From the NCBI GenBank assembly GCA_037441445.1, contig JBBISE010000115.1, positions 1 to 11,762 of the forward strand: DNA of 11,762 nucleotides. The letters run 5' to 3'. Below the pieces are notes generated by a model. The model saw only the letters and a list, made by a program, of their open reading frames with translations, did no database searches and was not told the DNA's origin. This DNA is from JAAYQU01 sp037441445 (GTDB taxonomy: Bacteria > Bacteroidota > Bacteroidia > Bacteroidales > Salinivirgaceae). Within the stretch, counting starts at the first letter, position 1; each line of letters starts with the position of its first letter. This document shows, one piece after another, positions 1-8,259 of this stretch. The translations under genes were made by a program, and so were the position numbers.

Positions 1-49
1 CCTCGTCAGGGAAAATGTTGCTGAAATTCAATAAGTTCATGTGTTTCAT
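1..49 (-). CDS. Start of a probable IS1595-family transposase, cut by the window edge
   Basis: Reading the minus strand from the ATG at 49 gives MKHMNLLNFSNIFPDE before the window ends; a second in-frame ATG lies at 40. The pattern of a short hydrophobic start followed by F-x-x-x-FPDE resembles the N-terminus of ISXO2-like (IS1595-family) transposases, where a zinc ribbon follows. That family moves its insertion sequence by a DDE-type reaction. Only 16 codons are visible, so neither zinc ribbon nor catalytic residues can be checked; the family call rests on recognition of the first residues. The AT-rich leader from 50 to 147 has no clear promoter match. The palindrome at 148-190 would stop transcription coming from the gyrB side before it reaches this gene, as expected for an insulated element. 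Confidence 0.42.
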   Translation of the reverse strand, partial: MKHMNLLNFSNIFPDE

Positions 50-147
50 TTTTTTAAAAGATAAGAATTATTTGGGTAATTTATGGGATAAGCATTTTTT
101 AAAATATCTTCACTCTGAATGACAATTACTTACAATAACCCAGAAAA

Positions 148-190
148 AAATAAGGCTTTGTGGTGGCTGCGCCACCACAAAGCCTTATTT
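148..190 (-). terminator. Perfect 20-bp palindrome, probable intrinsic terminator
   Basis: The arm at 148-167 (AAATAAGGCTTTGTGGTGGC) is the exact reverse complement of 171-190, with only TGC between. The core is GC-rich. Read on the minus strand, the hairpin is followed by a run of seven T (144-150), the standard form of a Rho-independent terminator. On the plus strand the T-run is short (TTATTT), so the minus direction is more likely, though weak bidirectional action is possible. It lies between the gyrB region and the transposase start. It could also be, or include, the terminal inverted repeat of the insertion sequence; the other end of that element is outside the window, so this cannot be settled here. 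Confidence 0.7.
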
Positions 191-541
191 CATCAATCCT
201 AGCACTCAGTCATTGACAAAAACGCGATTGTTTTTAACGGTTTTGCCGACCAATCGTTTCTGAACAGTACGCAGTGGAGCGAAGAATCGCATAATCGTTA
301 ATAATCTTTAATCGGACAATAGTGATTATAACTTTTGCAGAAGCCTATAATTGTTTCCTTTTGGTAACGTAAGCGCCCTAACACATGGCTCAACCCGGTT
401 TGCCCTATCACGCCATAGTTCTTTCAGGCCAACGCGCATACAACATTCGCATGCTGCACTGAACAAAGCTTAATGATTACCACGTAAAAACAGCCAACTA
501 GAAGATTATTTTTTGATTGACTTTTACAGCAGACCTTAATT
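191..541. other. Non-coding stretch with no recognised gene
   Basis: About 350 bp between two hairpin terminators. I find no convincing coding frame. On the minus strand a stop-to-stop frame of roughly 45 codons crosses 345-470, but its translation resembles no family I know and has no supported start. The part from about 365 to 470 is visibly richer in G and C, with several CG dinucleotides, than the AT-rich sequence on both sides. A short inverted repeat, CGATTG (about 225-230) with CAATCG (about 270-275), brackets a 40-bp stretch. I see no tRNA cloverleaf or known RNA motif. It may hold an uncharacterised small RNA, a repeat-family copy, or insertion debris. Confidence 0.5.
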
Positions 542-577
542 AAACAAAACCCCGATATTTCTGCCAGGGTTTTGTTT
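542..577 (-). terminator. gyrB terminator hairpin
   Basis: AAACAAAACCC at 542-552 is the exact reverse complement of 567-577, with a 14-base loop. It begins 14 bp after the gyrB stop codon. The arms end in A/T runs, so the hairpin has a U-rich tail in either direction: on the minus strand GGGTTTTGTTTAATTAA, on the plus strand GGGTTTTGTTTTTATTT. Its position makes gyrB the natural client; it may also stop plus-strand transcription heading towards gyrB. Confidence 0.7.
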
Positions 578-590
578 TTATTTGGGTTGA

Positions 591-2549
591 TTACGCATCA
601 ATCTTCGCATATTTTGCATGCTTCTCAATAAACTCGCGGCGCAACGGAACATCGTCGCCCATGAGCATGCTGAAAATCCGGTCGGCCTCGGCGGCATTTT
701 CAATGGTTACCTGACGTAACGTACGTTGCTCGGGGTTCATGGTGGTTTCCCACAGCTGCTCGGCGTTCATTTCACCAAGACCTTTGTATCGCTGAATGGT
801 GACCGAACCTTCGTTTCCACCACCAAATTCGTGGATAAACCGGGCCCGCTGTTCCTCGTTCCAGCAATAACGTTCTGTTTTCCCTTTCTTCATAAGGTAT
901 AGCGGTGGCGTGGCAATATAAAGGTGTCCACGGGTAATTAGCTCGTTCATGTGACGGAAAAAGAAGGTCATAATAAGGGTTGCAATATGCGAACCATCGA
1001 CGTCGGCGTCGCACATGATAATGGTTTTGTGGTAACGCAATTTGTCTAGGTTCAATGCTTTGGAATCTTCATTGGTTCCAATGTGGACGCCCAAAGCAGT
1101 AAAGATATTTTTTATTTCCTCGTTGTCGAAGATTTTGTGTTGCATGGCCTTTTCTACGTTCAGTATCTTACCCCTTAACGGAAGGATGGCTTGAAAACGA
1201 CGGTCGCGGCCCTGCTTGGCGGTTCCCCCTGCCGAGTCTCCCTCGACAAGGAATAATTCGCATGCCTGTGGATCACGCTCCGAGCAGTCGGCAAGTTTGC
1301 CGGGAAGGCCTCCACCAGTCATGGGCGACTTGCGGAGCACCATTTCGCGTGCTTTTCTAGCGGCATGACGTGCCGATGCAGCTAGAATTACCTTGCTGAC
1401 TATGTTCCGGGCATCTTTGGGATGTTCTTCCAAATAGTTGGTCAACATTTCGCTGACTGCCTGATCAACCGGCGCACTGATTTCTCCGTTGCCCAGTTTG
1501 GTTTTTGTCTGCCCTTCGAACTGAGGTTCAGCAACTTTCACGGAAAGTACAGCGGTTAGACCTTCGCGAAAGTCATCGCCCGAAATGTCGAACTTCACTT
1601 TATCGAGCAACCCCGATTTCTCTGCATAGTTTTTTAAGGTTCTGGTCAAACCACGACGAAAACCAGTGAGGTGAGTACCACCTTCTATTGTGTTAATGTT
1701 ATTGACGTATGAGTGGACATTCTCGCTGTATGTGCTGTTATAAAGAAGTCCAATTTCAACTGGAATCCCTGTTTTATCGGTCGAGATGTGAATAACCTCA
1801 TCAATCAGTGGTTCGCGGTTACCATCGAGATAACGGACAAACTCTTCCAGCCCGCGTTCGGAGTAAAACGTTTCAGTTGGATATCCCCCTTGGTCGTCTT
1901 TCTCGCGTTTGTCGGTCAACGTGAGTCTGATTCCTGCGTTCAGGAATGCCAATTCGCGAATACGGGTTTGCAGAATCTCATAATTGTACTCATGAACCGT
2001 AAAAATGGTGGTGTCGGGCCAAAAAGAAACTGTCGTTCCTGTTTTGTCAGAGTCACCAATAGCCTTAACGGCAAATTTTGGAGTTCCTCTTTCGTATTCC
2101 TGCATCCAGATTTTTCCTTCGCGGTGTACTTCTACTCTTAACAAGGTTGAGAGGGCATTGACGCAAGAAACACCTACCCCGTGCAAACCACCGGAGACTT
2201 TGTACGAGTCTTTATCGAACTTTCCACCAGCATGCAACACCGTCATGACGACTTCCAATGCTGAACGTTTTTCCTTAGCATGCATGGCCACAGGTATGCC
2301 TCGACCATTATCGGAGACCGTTATGCTATTATCTTCATTTATAATTACATCGATATGGGTGCAGAATCCGGCAAGGGCTTCGTCAATGGAATTGTCAACC
2401 ACTTCATAGACTAGGTGATGCAACCCTTTCACCCCAATGTCGCCAATGTACATGGCAGGTCTTTTCCTAACTGCTTCTAATCCTTCAAGTACCTGAATAC
2501 TATCGGCGGAATATTCGTGTGCTTTCGCTATTTTTTCTTGTTCTGTCAT
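591..2549 (-). CDS. gyrB: DNA gyrase subunit B
   Basis: ATPase subunit of DNA gyrase. With GyrA it forms the A2B2 enzyme that introduces negative supercoils into DNA using ATP. Domains in order: GHKL ATPase with the catalytic Glu and Mg-binding Asn in YEVVDN (about residues 48-53), DNGRGIP (about 80-86) and the lid GGLHGVG (about 120-126); transducer domain with the ATP-contacting QTK loop (about 346-348); TOPRIM domain with LVEGDSAGG (E about 435) and DADVDG (about 513-518). PLRGKILNVEKA and QRYKGLGEMN favour GyrB over ParE. At 652 residues it is complete for a GyrB without the large insertion found in the 804-residue E. coli protein. The ATG at 2549 gives the normal short lead-in. It appears to be transcribed alone, from the promoter at 2601-2631 to the hairpin at 542-577. 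Confidence 0.97.
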   Translation of the reverse strand: MTEQEKIAKAHEYSADSIQVLEGLEAVRKRPAMYIGDIGVKGLHHLVYEVVDNSIDEALAGFCTHIDVIINEDNSITVSDNGRGIPVAMHAKEKRSALEVVMTVLHAGGKFDKDSYKVSGGLHGVGVSCVNALSTLLRVEVHREGKIWMQEYERGTPKFAVKAIGDSDKTGTTVSFWPDTTIFTVHEYNYEILQTRIRELAFLNAGIRLTLTDKREKDDQGGYPTETFYSERGLEEFVRYLDGNREPLIDEVIHISTDKTGIPVEIGLLYNSTYSENVHSYVNNINTIEGGTHLTGFRRGLTRTLKNYAEKSGLLDKVKFDISGDDFREGLTAVLSVKVAEPQFEGQTKTKLGNGEISAPVDQAVSEMLTNYLEEHPKDARNIVSKVILAASARHAARKAREMVLRKSPMTGGGLPGKLADCSERDPQACELFLVEGDSAGGTAKQGRDRRFQAILPLRGKILNVEKAMQHKIFDNEEIKNIFTALGVHIGTNEDSKALNLDKLRYHKTIIMCDADVDGSHIATLIMTFFFRHMNELITRGHLYIATPPLYLMKKGKTERYCWNEEQRARFIHEFGGGNEGSVTIQRYKGLGEMNAEQLWETTMNPEQRTLRQVTIENAAEADRIFSMLMGDDVPLRREFIEKHAKYAKIDA

Positions 2550-2600
2550 GAAATTTATGATTGTTTTTTTTCGTTGTTAAGCTGATTTTTTAACGGCTGT

Positions 2601-2631
2601 CAAAGATACGAAAAATCAGTGGTTTAACCGA
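2601..2631 (-). promoter_or_regulatory. Probable gyrB promoter (Bacteroidota type)
   Basis: On the minus strand, TATCTTTG (2601-2608) matches the Bacteroidota -7 element TAnnTTTG exactly. A 19-bp spacer leads to TCGG (2628-2631, within TTCGG), a poor match to the TTTG -33 element. It would start transcription near 2595, giving a leader of about 45 nt before the gyrB ATG. The preceding beta-barrel gene ends at 2741, upstream of this site, so gyrB can be expressed independently of it. Confidence 0.55.
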
Positions 2632-2740
2632 AGAAGATCGTGGAATATTTGAGTGGACTTTTCAACAAAAAAACGAACATTTACAACTGTAGTTATAACG
2701 CTGTTTTCATGATATCTATATAACAAATAATTTTTCCGGA

Positions 2741-4414
2741 TTAAAACAAAAACTTTGCCCCCGCCAAAATATTGAAGCGGTGCATCTGGTAGTTGTCATA
2801 AACATATTGCCGACGGTTCAGAATATTCCCTCCACGAATAAAGAAACCAACAATACGGTTCAGTTGGTATTCGGCCATTACATTAATGTCCACCAATGGT
2901 TTAAGTATTGCTTGTGTGCCATCAAACGTTTTAATGGGTCGCTCACCACGGAAAAAGATGTCGGAAGAAAGGGTCAATTTGTTCAACATACGGTAACGTG
3001 TAGTCAAATCAGCCGAAACGCGGGGTGTATGCCAGGGTGATGCGAGAGAATCTAGAGTAAAGGTGGAATATTGCCCTCGAAAGACGATGTTCAGTTCATC
3101 GGATTGCTTCCACGACAGCTCGCCACCCAGCGAAAAGACCGTCATGTTGTCGTATTCAACGGAAAAAAACCTTCCCCGCATATCGATTGTATCGGGAATA
3201 TAAAAATATTGATCGTTGGTTTTCTGAAATGTTGCATTGACATTGAATCCCAGACGACTACTAACCATGCCGTGCAGTCCCCCGTTAATAACAACTTTAT
3301 TATCAGTTGGTTTTACCGACAATTGAGGATTAATAAAATAGTTTTCCTGAACAATTTTCTCGAACGTGTTCAGTTGGTAGTTTCCTGTCACTTCAACATA
3401 AGGAACTAAGAAAAACGCGGCAATGTTGTAGTGCAATTTAACGTTCGGGTATAAATAATAATCAGCTGTTTTCTCATCGTAGGTTGAGTTAAGTCCTGCC
3501 TGAATGCGCCAGGTCTTACCAAATAAACCCAACCAAGGGTTAAAATCAACAAACAGGTTGTTCAGTGTGTCCATAAGGTTTTCATTTTTTATGTACCTGA
3601 ATTTGGCTTCAATCCCTAAAAACTGGGCATCGTAGTGTTTGTCGAGCTGAATGTTGACATCAAACTTGTCTTCAATCACCTTTTTTTCCGACTGTAAATG
3701 ACTAAATACAAAAGAAGTAGCATAATTTGGTTTGTCTTTGCTCCGGGCAAAACTATACATCGAGAGATCGGCCTTAAATCGAGTAACTGACTGTTGATCA
3801 TTTGTTAACATCGAGTCCGGAATAGTAATAGAATCGGGATTTACAGCCTGTCCATAAAAACTCCGCATGTTGTTATTAAACTGCATTTTCCCCTCGAAAG
3901 CCGAGCGCTTGAAAAACCGCTTGCCGCTTGCCATTACCTCGGCATCGGTAAACGAGGCATCAACATTGCGGCTCCATTGGTCTTTCATTTTGCCAAAAGA
4001 ACCATGAAAATCGGCTCCGGCAAACCATTGATACTCGTCTTTGCGCAACGAGTTTATCCTGAATTGGCCAACCCCGGACATGTAGTTTCCTCCTCCCAGC
4101 AAAACGTAGGCATGGTCGATGGGATAAATTGGCTCGCCCATAAGCTTTGCCGGCTGAATGGCCCGTGGAACAAACCTTCCGTACAGCACCGATGATTGAA
4201 TATCGTACGTAAAATTCAGCTGCACCTTTGTTGTGTCCTGAAACTCGGGCAAAAGGACAATACGTTCAGCTTCGCGGATTACGGGTTCGTATTCCTTTTC
4301 CACAATGACTTCTTTTGTGGGTTCCTTGACGGGTTCCTGGGCTTGCATTTGTGTTGTTGCCAGAATACTGAATGTACAACAAAAAAGTAAGGTATTTAAG
4401 AATGGTAACTTCAT
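2741..4414 (-). CDS. Outer-membrane beta-barrel protein, TonB-receptor-like, unknown function
   Basis: A 557-residue envelope protein. Residues 1-25 form a signal peptide (charged start, hydrophobic core, cleavage near MQA-Q). A Glu/Lys/Pro-rich periplasmic segment follows (about 27-60), including EKEYEPVIREAERIVLLPEF. From about residue 100 to the end the sequence alternates polar and aromatic/hydrophobic residues as in transmembrane beta-strands and closes on Phe (KFLF), the usual last residue of outer-membrane barrels. I see neither a plug domain nor a TonB box, so it is not a full TonB-dependent transporter even though automatic annotation may call it one. It starts 42 bp after the TPR gene stop and is almost certainly co-transcribed with it; similar TPR/barrel pairs are, from memory, common in Bacteroidota genomes. 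No clear terminator follows it. Substrate and role are unknown. Confidence 0.8.
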   Translation of the reverse strand: MKLPFLNTLLFCCTFSILATTQMQAQEPVKEPTKEVIVEKEYEPVIREAERIVLLPEFQDTTKVQLNFTYDIQSSVLYGRFVPRAIQPAKLMGEPIYPIDHAYVLLGGGNYMSGVGQFRINSLRKDEYQWFAGADFHGSFGKMKDQWSRNVDASFTDAEVMASGKRFFKRSAFEGKMQFNNNMRSFYGQAVNPDSITIPDSMLTNDQQSVTRFKADLSMYSFARSKDKPNYATSFVFSHLQSEKKVIEDKFDVNIQLDKHYDAQFLGIEAKFRYIKNENLMDTLNNLFVDFNPWLGLFGKTWRIQAGLNSTYDEKTADYYLYPNVKLHYNIAAFFLVPYVEVTGNYQLNTFEKIVQENYFINPQLSVKPTDNKVVINGGLHGMVSSRLGFNVNATFQKTNDQYFYIPDTIDMRGRFFSVEYDNMTVFSLGGELSWKQSDELNIVFRGQYSTFTLDSLASPWHTPRVSADLTTRYRMLNKLTLSSDIFFRGERPIKTFDGTQAILKPLVDINVMAEYQLNRIVGFFIRGGNILNRRQYVYDNYQMHRFNILAGAKFLF

Positions 4415-4456
4415 GTCGGTGCGTATTGTTTATTCGGCTTTTTGATTATTTTTGGC

Positions 4457-7400
4457 TTATCGTATATCAATAATAACTTCGCTTTCCTGATTTTCGAAAG
4501 GCTTGTTTTCAAGTCTCATGATCTGATCCAGGCTGTCCGTTGCTGCAGCCTTTATTCCATCATCGTTGTTGGGATAATTGTCCAGCAAACTTTTCAGATA
4601 GGCTTTTGCCTGGAAATTGTCCCCTTTTTCTTTAAAAATTGTTGCCAGCAAGAGAAAGCTCTTGCCCAGCCAAGTGTAGTGAGGTGTTGAGGCCTTTATG
4701 AATTCAAAGATTACTTTTTCAGCCTCTGCTCCATTTCCTTTTTGGTGCAGTATTTGGGCAATCCGGTACCGTGCTTCGGCTCCTTCGGGAATCCGGGTAT
4801 TGGATTCAAGTAAACGAAAATCGCTCAACGCATTGTCGAAATTTTCCTGAGCAAAATAGGACGATGCCCGTGCATAGGTAGCCTCTATTTGTATTTCCTG
4901 TGGGATTCCGGGCAAACTAAGAACGCTGGTTACGGCCTCAATGGTGTTTTTCCAGTCGTTGAGCCGGAATGAGCAGCGCATTATTCCTATTTTTGCTTCG
5001 TTGAGGATCTCCTCGGCATCGGCAATGGTCAGCAACTGCTGGTAATTCTTAAGGGCATCGGCAAAATTTCCTTTCCTGTAATTGAGGGATGACAACTGGT
5101 TTACGGCCAGTACCGAAAACAAACTACGGGGCAACTCGGCCACCTTTGCAAATGAACTGATTGCCAATGTCGTGTCAATCAGTTTCATGGCGCACATTCC
5201 TTTGAAAAATTCAGCATTCGCGCGGAACTGTCCTTGTTCAAACCGGGTTGAATATTCCTGCAACATGGATATTGACTTGCTACAATCGTTCGTCAAATAC
5301 ACTTTTTCGGCAGCCAGAAAAGTCAAAGAATCCTGTTCACTGTTACTGACGTCACGGTTCACTGTCTTTGCGTAGGCAAAATAGCTTTCAACATCCTTCA
5401 TTTCGATATACACATTTTTTAGGGTTGCCAGTGCTTCGGTGGCCTCAGGACTGTTTGGCTGTTTTTCAATAACCCGCTTCAAATAGTCAAGAGCCTTCTG
5501 GTTTTGCCCAATATTAAAAGCCATTAATCCGCTTTGCAACTGCGATTTTAGGTTTAGAAGGCTGTTCGGGTAACTATACACTATATATTGGTAATTCTCA
5601 ATTGCCTTTTCATTGTCTCCCAAGCGATTATAAGCCTTGGCTATTTCAAAAACAGCCATATCAGCATATATTGATGTATTGTTGGCAAAGAAATACTCCA
5701 ATGTTTCAATTTTTTCCTTTTGCAAATCGATGACCCCATAACTAATTCCCTTTTGGTATCGGGCATAATCACTTGTTTGGTTGCTGGTTACGAAAGCCTT
5801 ATCGTAAGCATCAATGGCCCTTTCAAACTGTCTCTGGACAAAAAAGCAATCGCCAATGCGCAGGTAGGCATCAACTGCAAAACGTTTGTCGTCAGTTGGC
5901 CTGTCAACAAAAAGGGAAAACCAGCGGATGGCTTCATTGTAGTCCTTCTGTTTGAAATATATGTATCCAGTGTTGTAATTTGCAAGGCGGTATTCTTTCG
6001 TATTATAGGCACCGGGGGTTTTTAAAAACTGGCTGTAAGAATCTAACGCTTCCCTGAACTTGCCCTGGCGATTATAGGCTTCTGAAAGCCAATAGCTTGC
6101 CATCGCCCTCATTCTATGATCATCGCCTTTCGTGGCTATTGATTTGCGAAACAAGGTTTCCGCTTCAGCAAAATTAAGGTTGGTAAACAATTCTACAGCA
6201 TAGTAAAAAGTTGTTCGCTGGCGGGCATTATCCAAAACCCTGTTCGAGTCTTTGATTCTTTCCAGCGATGCCAGTGCCTCTTTGTAATTTCGGCCAGTCA
6301 GATACACTTTCACCAGATAATCATAAATTTCGTTCCTTCGGGGTGATTGTGGAAATTTCTCCAAATAAGCCTCAAAATTCCGGATTGTCTCATTAAAAGG
6401 AGCGTAACTCAATTCATAAGTTAGTTTGGCGTAATTGAAAAGGGCATCTTCCTGTATTTGTTTGAAATATTCCATCCTCCAGGCATTTCCAAATGCAAGG
6501 TGCGCATTTACCTTATCGTTCATTTTTAAATAACAGTCACCCAAGTGGTAATAGGCGTTTTGTGACAACGAATCAGGGGTGTTTGTGGCTAAGCTGAAGT
6601 TTATTGCAGCCTGCTCAAAATTCCCGGTTTTGTAATAAGCATAACCCAATTGGTATATATCATACCGCTCGAAGCTTTCGGCTATTTCTTTGTAATTTTC
6701 GAGGTAATGAACGGCACTGTCCCATTTTTCCAACCGGAAATGCGATTCGCCTACAATGCGCTTCATTTCGGGAACCCTTGCCGGTACTACCTTGGAAATA
6801 TGCTGAGGGACAAAATCAATAACATTTTGGAAACGGCGCTGCAGGAAATAAACCTGAGCAATATAATAGGGCATGAGTGACCCAAAAGCCTGACTTTGCG
6901 TCAGTTTCTCGAATCCCTGAAGGGCTGTTTGATAGTTTTTCATCTCGTATTCGAGATGAGAATAGTAGTAAAGGGCTGGCTCGTAAAAATCGGATTTTGG
7001 CATGTCTAAAAGTTCATAAAACATGCGGTTGGCCAATACCATGTTTTGTGTCATGTAGGCGCAATAACCTTTCTTAAAAAAGAACTCAGACAATTGGTCG
7101 CGTGTCAAATCCTGTCGGGTAACCTTATCGAACCATTTGGCTGCACTTGTGTAGTCTTTCAATCGATAAAGGTGACGGCCCATCTGGAAATGAGCCATCA
7201 TTATCCGTGGGCTTCCGGGGTGATTTTCGATATAGCGCAGAATCCGTGCAGCTGCATCCTTATTGTGAAGTTCAATAGCACAAATGGCCGCAAAATATTC
7301 GGCGTCCGAGGCTATATCATCAAACCCGATGCGTTTCTCGCGGTCGCTTAACCTGTCAAAATATTGTTGCGCACTGCCATATCTTTTTTCGTTAAAAAGG

Positions 7401-7549
7401 CGCAATCCCTCCTTATAGTCGCGCTCCGGATCGAAGGCCGAACTATAATTCTGCGCGAAGGCAAAGGGAGCAGACAAAAACAGAAGGAAAAAGGGTAACA
7501 GATAAAATTTGCTGAAATTAAGACAATTGGCTTTCTTTTGTGTTATCAT
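4457..7549 (-). CDS. Large secreted TPR-repeat protein
   Basis: A 1030-residue protein exported by a signal peptide (1-32, hydrophobic core FYLLPFFLLFLSAPFAFA, cleavage before Q33). The rest is tetratricopeptide repeats, the helical hairpins that bind other proteins. Clear units include LGYAYYKTGNFEQAAINF (301-318), YWLSEAYNRQGKFREALDSY (486-505), YNTGYIYFKQKDYNEAIRWF (525-544), FEIAKAYNRLGDNEKAIENY (634-653), LNYRKGNFADALKNYQQLL (822-840) and YRIAQILHQKGNGAEAEKV (928-946), with weaker ones between. I see no lipobox and no enzymatic domain. It most likely lies in the periplasm as a scaffold, and its 42-bp spacing to the downstream barrel gene suggests the two products form a complex at the outer membrane. 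Only a weak promoter-like match (TATATTTT, 7615-7622) lies upstream, so it may partly depend on read-through from the toxin-antitoxin module 114 bp away. Function is not known. Confidence 0.88.
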   Translation of the reverse strand: MITQKKANCLNFSKFYLLPFFLLFLSAPFAFAQNYSSAFDPERDYKEGLRLFNEKRYGSAQQYFDRLSDREKRIGFDDIASDAEYFAAICAIELHNKDAAARILRYIENHPGSPRIMMAHFQMGRHLYRLKDYTSAAKWFDKVTRQDLTRDQLSEFFFKKGYCAYMTQNMVLANRMFYELLDMPKSDFYEPALYYYSHLEYEMKNYQTALQGFEKLTQSQAFGSLMPYYIAQVYFLQRRFQNVIDFVPQHISKVVPARVPEMKRIVGESHFRLEKWDSAVHYLENYKEIAESFERYDIYQLGYAYYKTGNFEQAAINFSLATNTPDSLSQNAYYHLGDCYLKMNDKVNAHLAFGNAWRMEYFKQIQEDALFNYAKLTYELSYAPFNETIRNFEAYLEKFPQSPRRNEIYDYLVKVYLTGRNYKEALASLERIKDSNRVLDNARQRTTFYYAVELFTNLNFAEAETLFRKSIATKGDDHRMRAMASYWLSEAYNRQGKFREALDSYSQFLKTPGAYNTKEYRLANYNTGYIYFKQKDYNEAIRWFSLFVDRPTDDKRFAVDAYLRIGDCFFVQRQFERAIDAYDKAFVTSNQTSDYARYQKGISYGVIDLQKEKIETLEYFFANNTSIYADMAVFEIAKAYNRLGDNEKAIENYQYIVYSYPNSLLNLKSQLQSGLMAFNIGQNQKALDYLKRVIEKQPNSPEATEALATLKNVYIEMKDVESYFAYAKTVNRDVSNSEQDSLTFLAAEKVYLTNDCSKSISMLQEYSTRFEQGQFRANAEFFKGMCAMKLIDTTLAISSFAKVAELPRSLFSVLAVNQLSSLNYRKGNFADALKNYQQLLTIADAEEILNEAKIGIMRCSFRLNDWKNTIEAVTSVLSLPGIPQEIQIEATYARASSYFAQENFDNALSDFRLLESNTRIPEGAEARYRIAQILHQKGNGAEAEKVIFEFIKASTPHYTWLGKSFLLLATIFKEKGDNFQAKAYLKSLLDNYPNNDDGIKAAATDSLDQIMRLENKPFENQESEVIIDIR

Positions 7550-7663
7550 ATCCGGTTTTCTCGGTTTAGGTATTATACAAGTCCTTTTATTCTATTGTAT
7601 TTCAATGATCTGTGAAAATATACGAACGGTGACATTGCATGTGCATTTCTATTGCCTTCGTAA

Positions 7664-8008
7664 TCAACCCAAATCGAGGATTATCCTCAGGTTCTCTTTT
7701 ACTTTTTCGGCTATATCCTTAGGTATGTCACCGACCTTTCTGATAAGTCTTCGGTTGTCAATGGCTCTCAGTTGGTCAATCATGATATCACAATCGTCCT
7801 TTACCTTAGCTGTACCCTTCCTGACATTGACGCGTAAAATCTGGCTCTCAATTCTTACGTTTGATGTAATTGGACATATCAAGGTCGATGGATGTACTTT
7901 ATTTAAAAAGTCTGTTTGCACAATCAAAACGGGTCGGGTTTTTCCTGCTTCGGTTCCAAAGCGAGGATCGAGATTGGCAAGCCAAATTTCAAATTTCTTA
8001 GCCGTCAT
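7664..8008 (-). CDS. MazF/PemK-type toxin (endoribonuclease)
   Basis: Toxin of a type II toxin-antitoxin pair; MazF enzymes cut mRNA at short sequence motifs and halt growth when the antitoxin is lost. From the ATG at 8008 it is 114 residues, close to the 116 of Bacillus MazF, and the family's active-site residues fall at the same numbers: Arg25 in TRPVLIVQ and Thr48 in CPITS. IWLANLDP (8-15) near the start and IDQLRAIDNRRL (77-88) are further family hallmarks. An earlier in-frame start exists only as TTG at 8026, so I chose the ATG. It overlaps the antitoxin stop by 11 bp, a layout that suggests translational coupling. Active-site residues are intact and no frameshift is seen, so it is probably active. 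The cut site cannot be predicted. Confidence 0.88.
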   Translation of the reverse strand: MTAKKFEIWLANLDPRFGTEAGKTRPVLIVQTDFLNKVHPSTLICPITSNVRIESQILRVNVRKGTAKVKDDCDIMIDQLRAIDNRRLIRKVGDIPKDIAEKVKENLRIILDLG

Positions 8009-8231
8009 TCTCGTCAAAATTTTCAAATTCAGATAGTACCTTCATGGACTCATCCTGAACCAACAAGGACTCGGCCTCAAGAAGTCTGGCAACCAGTTTC
8101 TTTTTTTGTATACGATTATAGTATTGCAATGCTTCATTGATATATCGGTTTCTGGGCTTCTTGATTTTTTCAAGCAGCTGCTCCGTCTCTTGGTAAACAA
8201 CATCATCAAGTTTTAACGAAAGTGTCTTCAT
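7998..8231 (-). CDS. Ribbon-helix-helix antitoxin of the MazF pair
   Basis: A 77-residue partner encoded just before the toxin. Residues 3-8 (TLSLKL) fit the beta-strand of a ribbon-helix-helix DNA-binding domain, followed by helix A (about 10-22), a basic turn (KKPRNR) and helix B (about 29-40, YINEALQYYNRI). The C-terminal part (about 50-77) is acidic, ending in SEFENFDENDG, as expected for the flexible tail that covers the toxin active site. The fold and gene order predict an antitoxin that also represses its own operon. The family call comes from pattern and partnership, since antitoxin sequences diverge quickly. Its promoter is at 8249-8280. Confidence 0.8.
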   Translation of the reverse strand: MKTLSLKLDDVVYQETEQLLEKIKKPRNRYINEALQYYNRIQKKKLVARLLEAESLLVQDESMKVLSEFENFDENDG

Positions 8232-8239
8232 AGTAACTC

Positions 8240-8259
8240 AGTATATTGCAAAAGTATAT
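8240..8259. repeat. AGTATAT direct repeat, possible antitoxin operator
   Basis: AGTATAT occurs at 8240-8246 and again at 8253-8259, 13 bp apart. The second copy overlaps the -7 element of the toxin-antitoxin promoter and the first lies at the expected transcription start. Ribbon-helix-helix antitoxins commonly bind paired short words at such a place, so this is a candidate autoregulation site. AT-rich words recur by chance, so this is tentative. Confidence 0.3.

Noticed and set aside
365..470. attC-like recombination site (GCCCTAACACATGG...)
   Set aside because: The core differs from GTTRRRY and I could not find the paired inverted arm expected at the other end.
191..541. tRNA next to gyrB, as in some Bacteroides
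   Set aside because: No acceptor stem, T-loop or anticodon arm could be formed on either strand.
5720..6025. Plus-strand open frames inside the TPR and gyrB genes
   Set aside because: They lie antisense to strong coding frames, lack family resemblance and have no promoter or ribosome-site support.
7615..7622. Promoter for the TPR gene (TATATTTT)
   Set aside because: One mismatch in the -7 element and no TTTG-like -33 at the right distance; too weak to list.
8009..8026. Longer toxin reading from 8026
   Set aside because: The upstream start is TTG, and the ATG at 8008 gives a length and active-site numbering that match Bacillus MazF.
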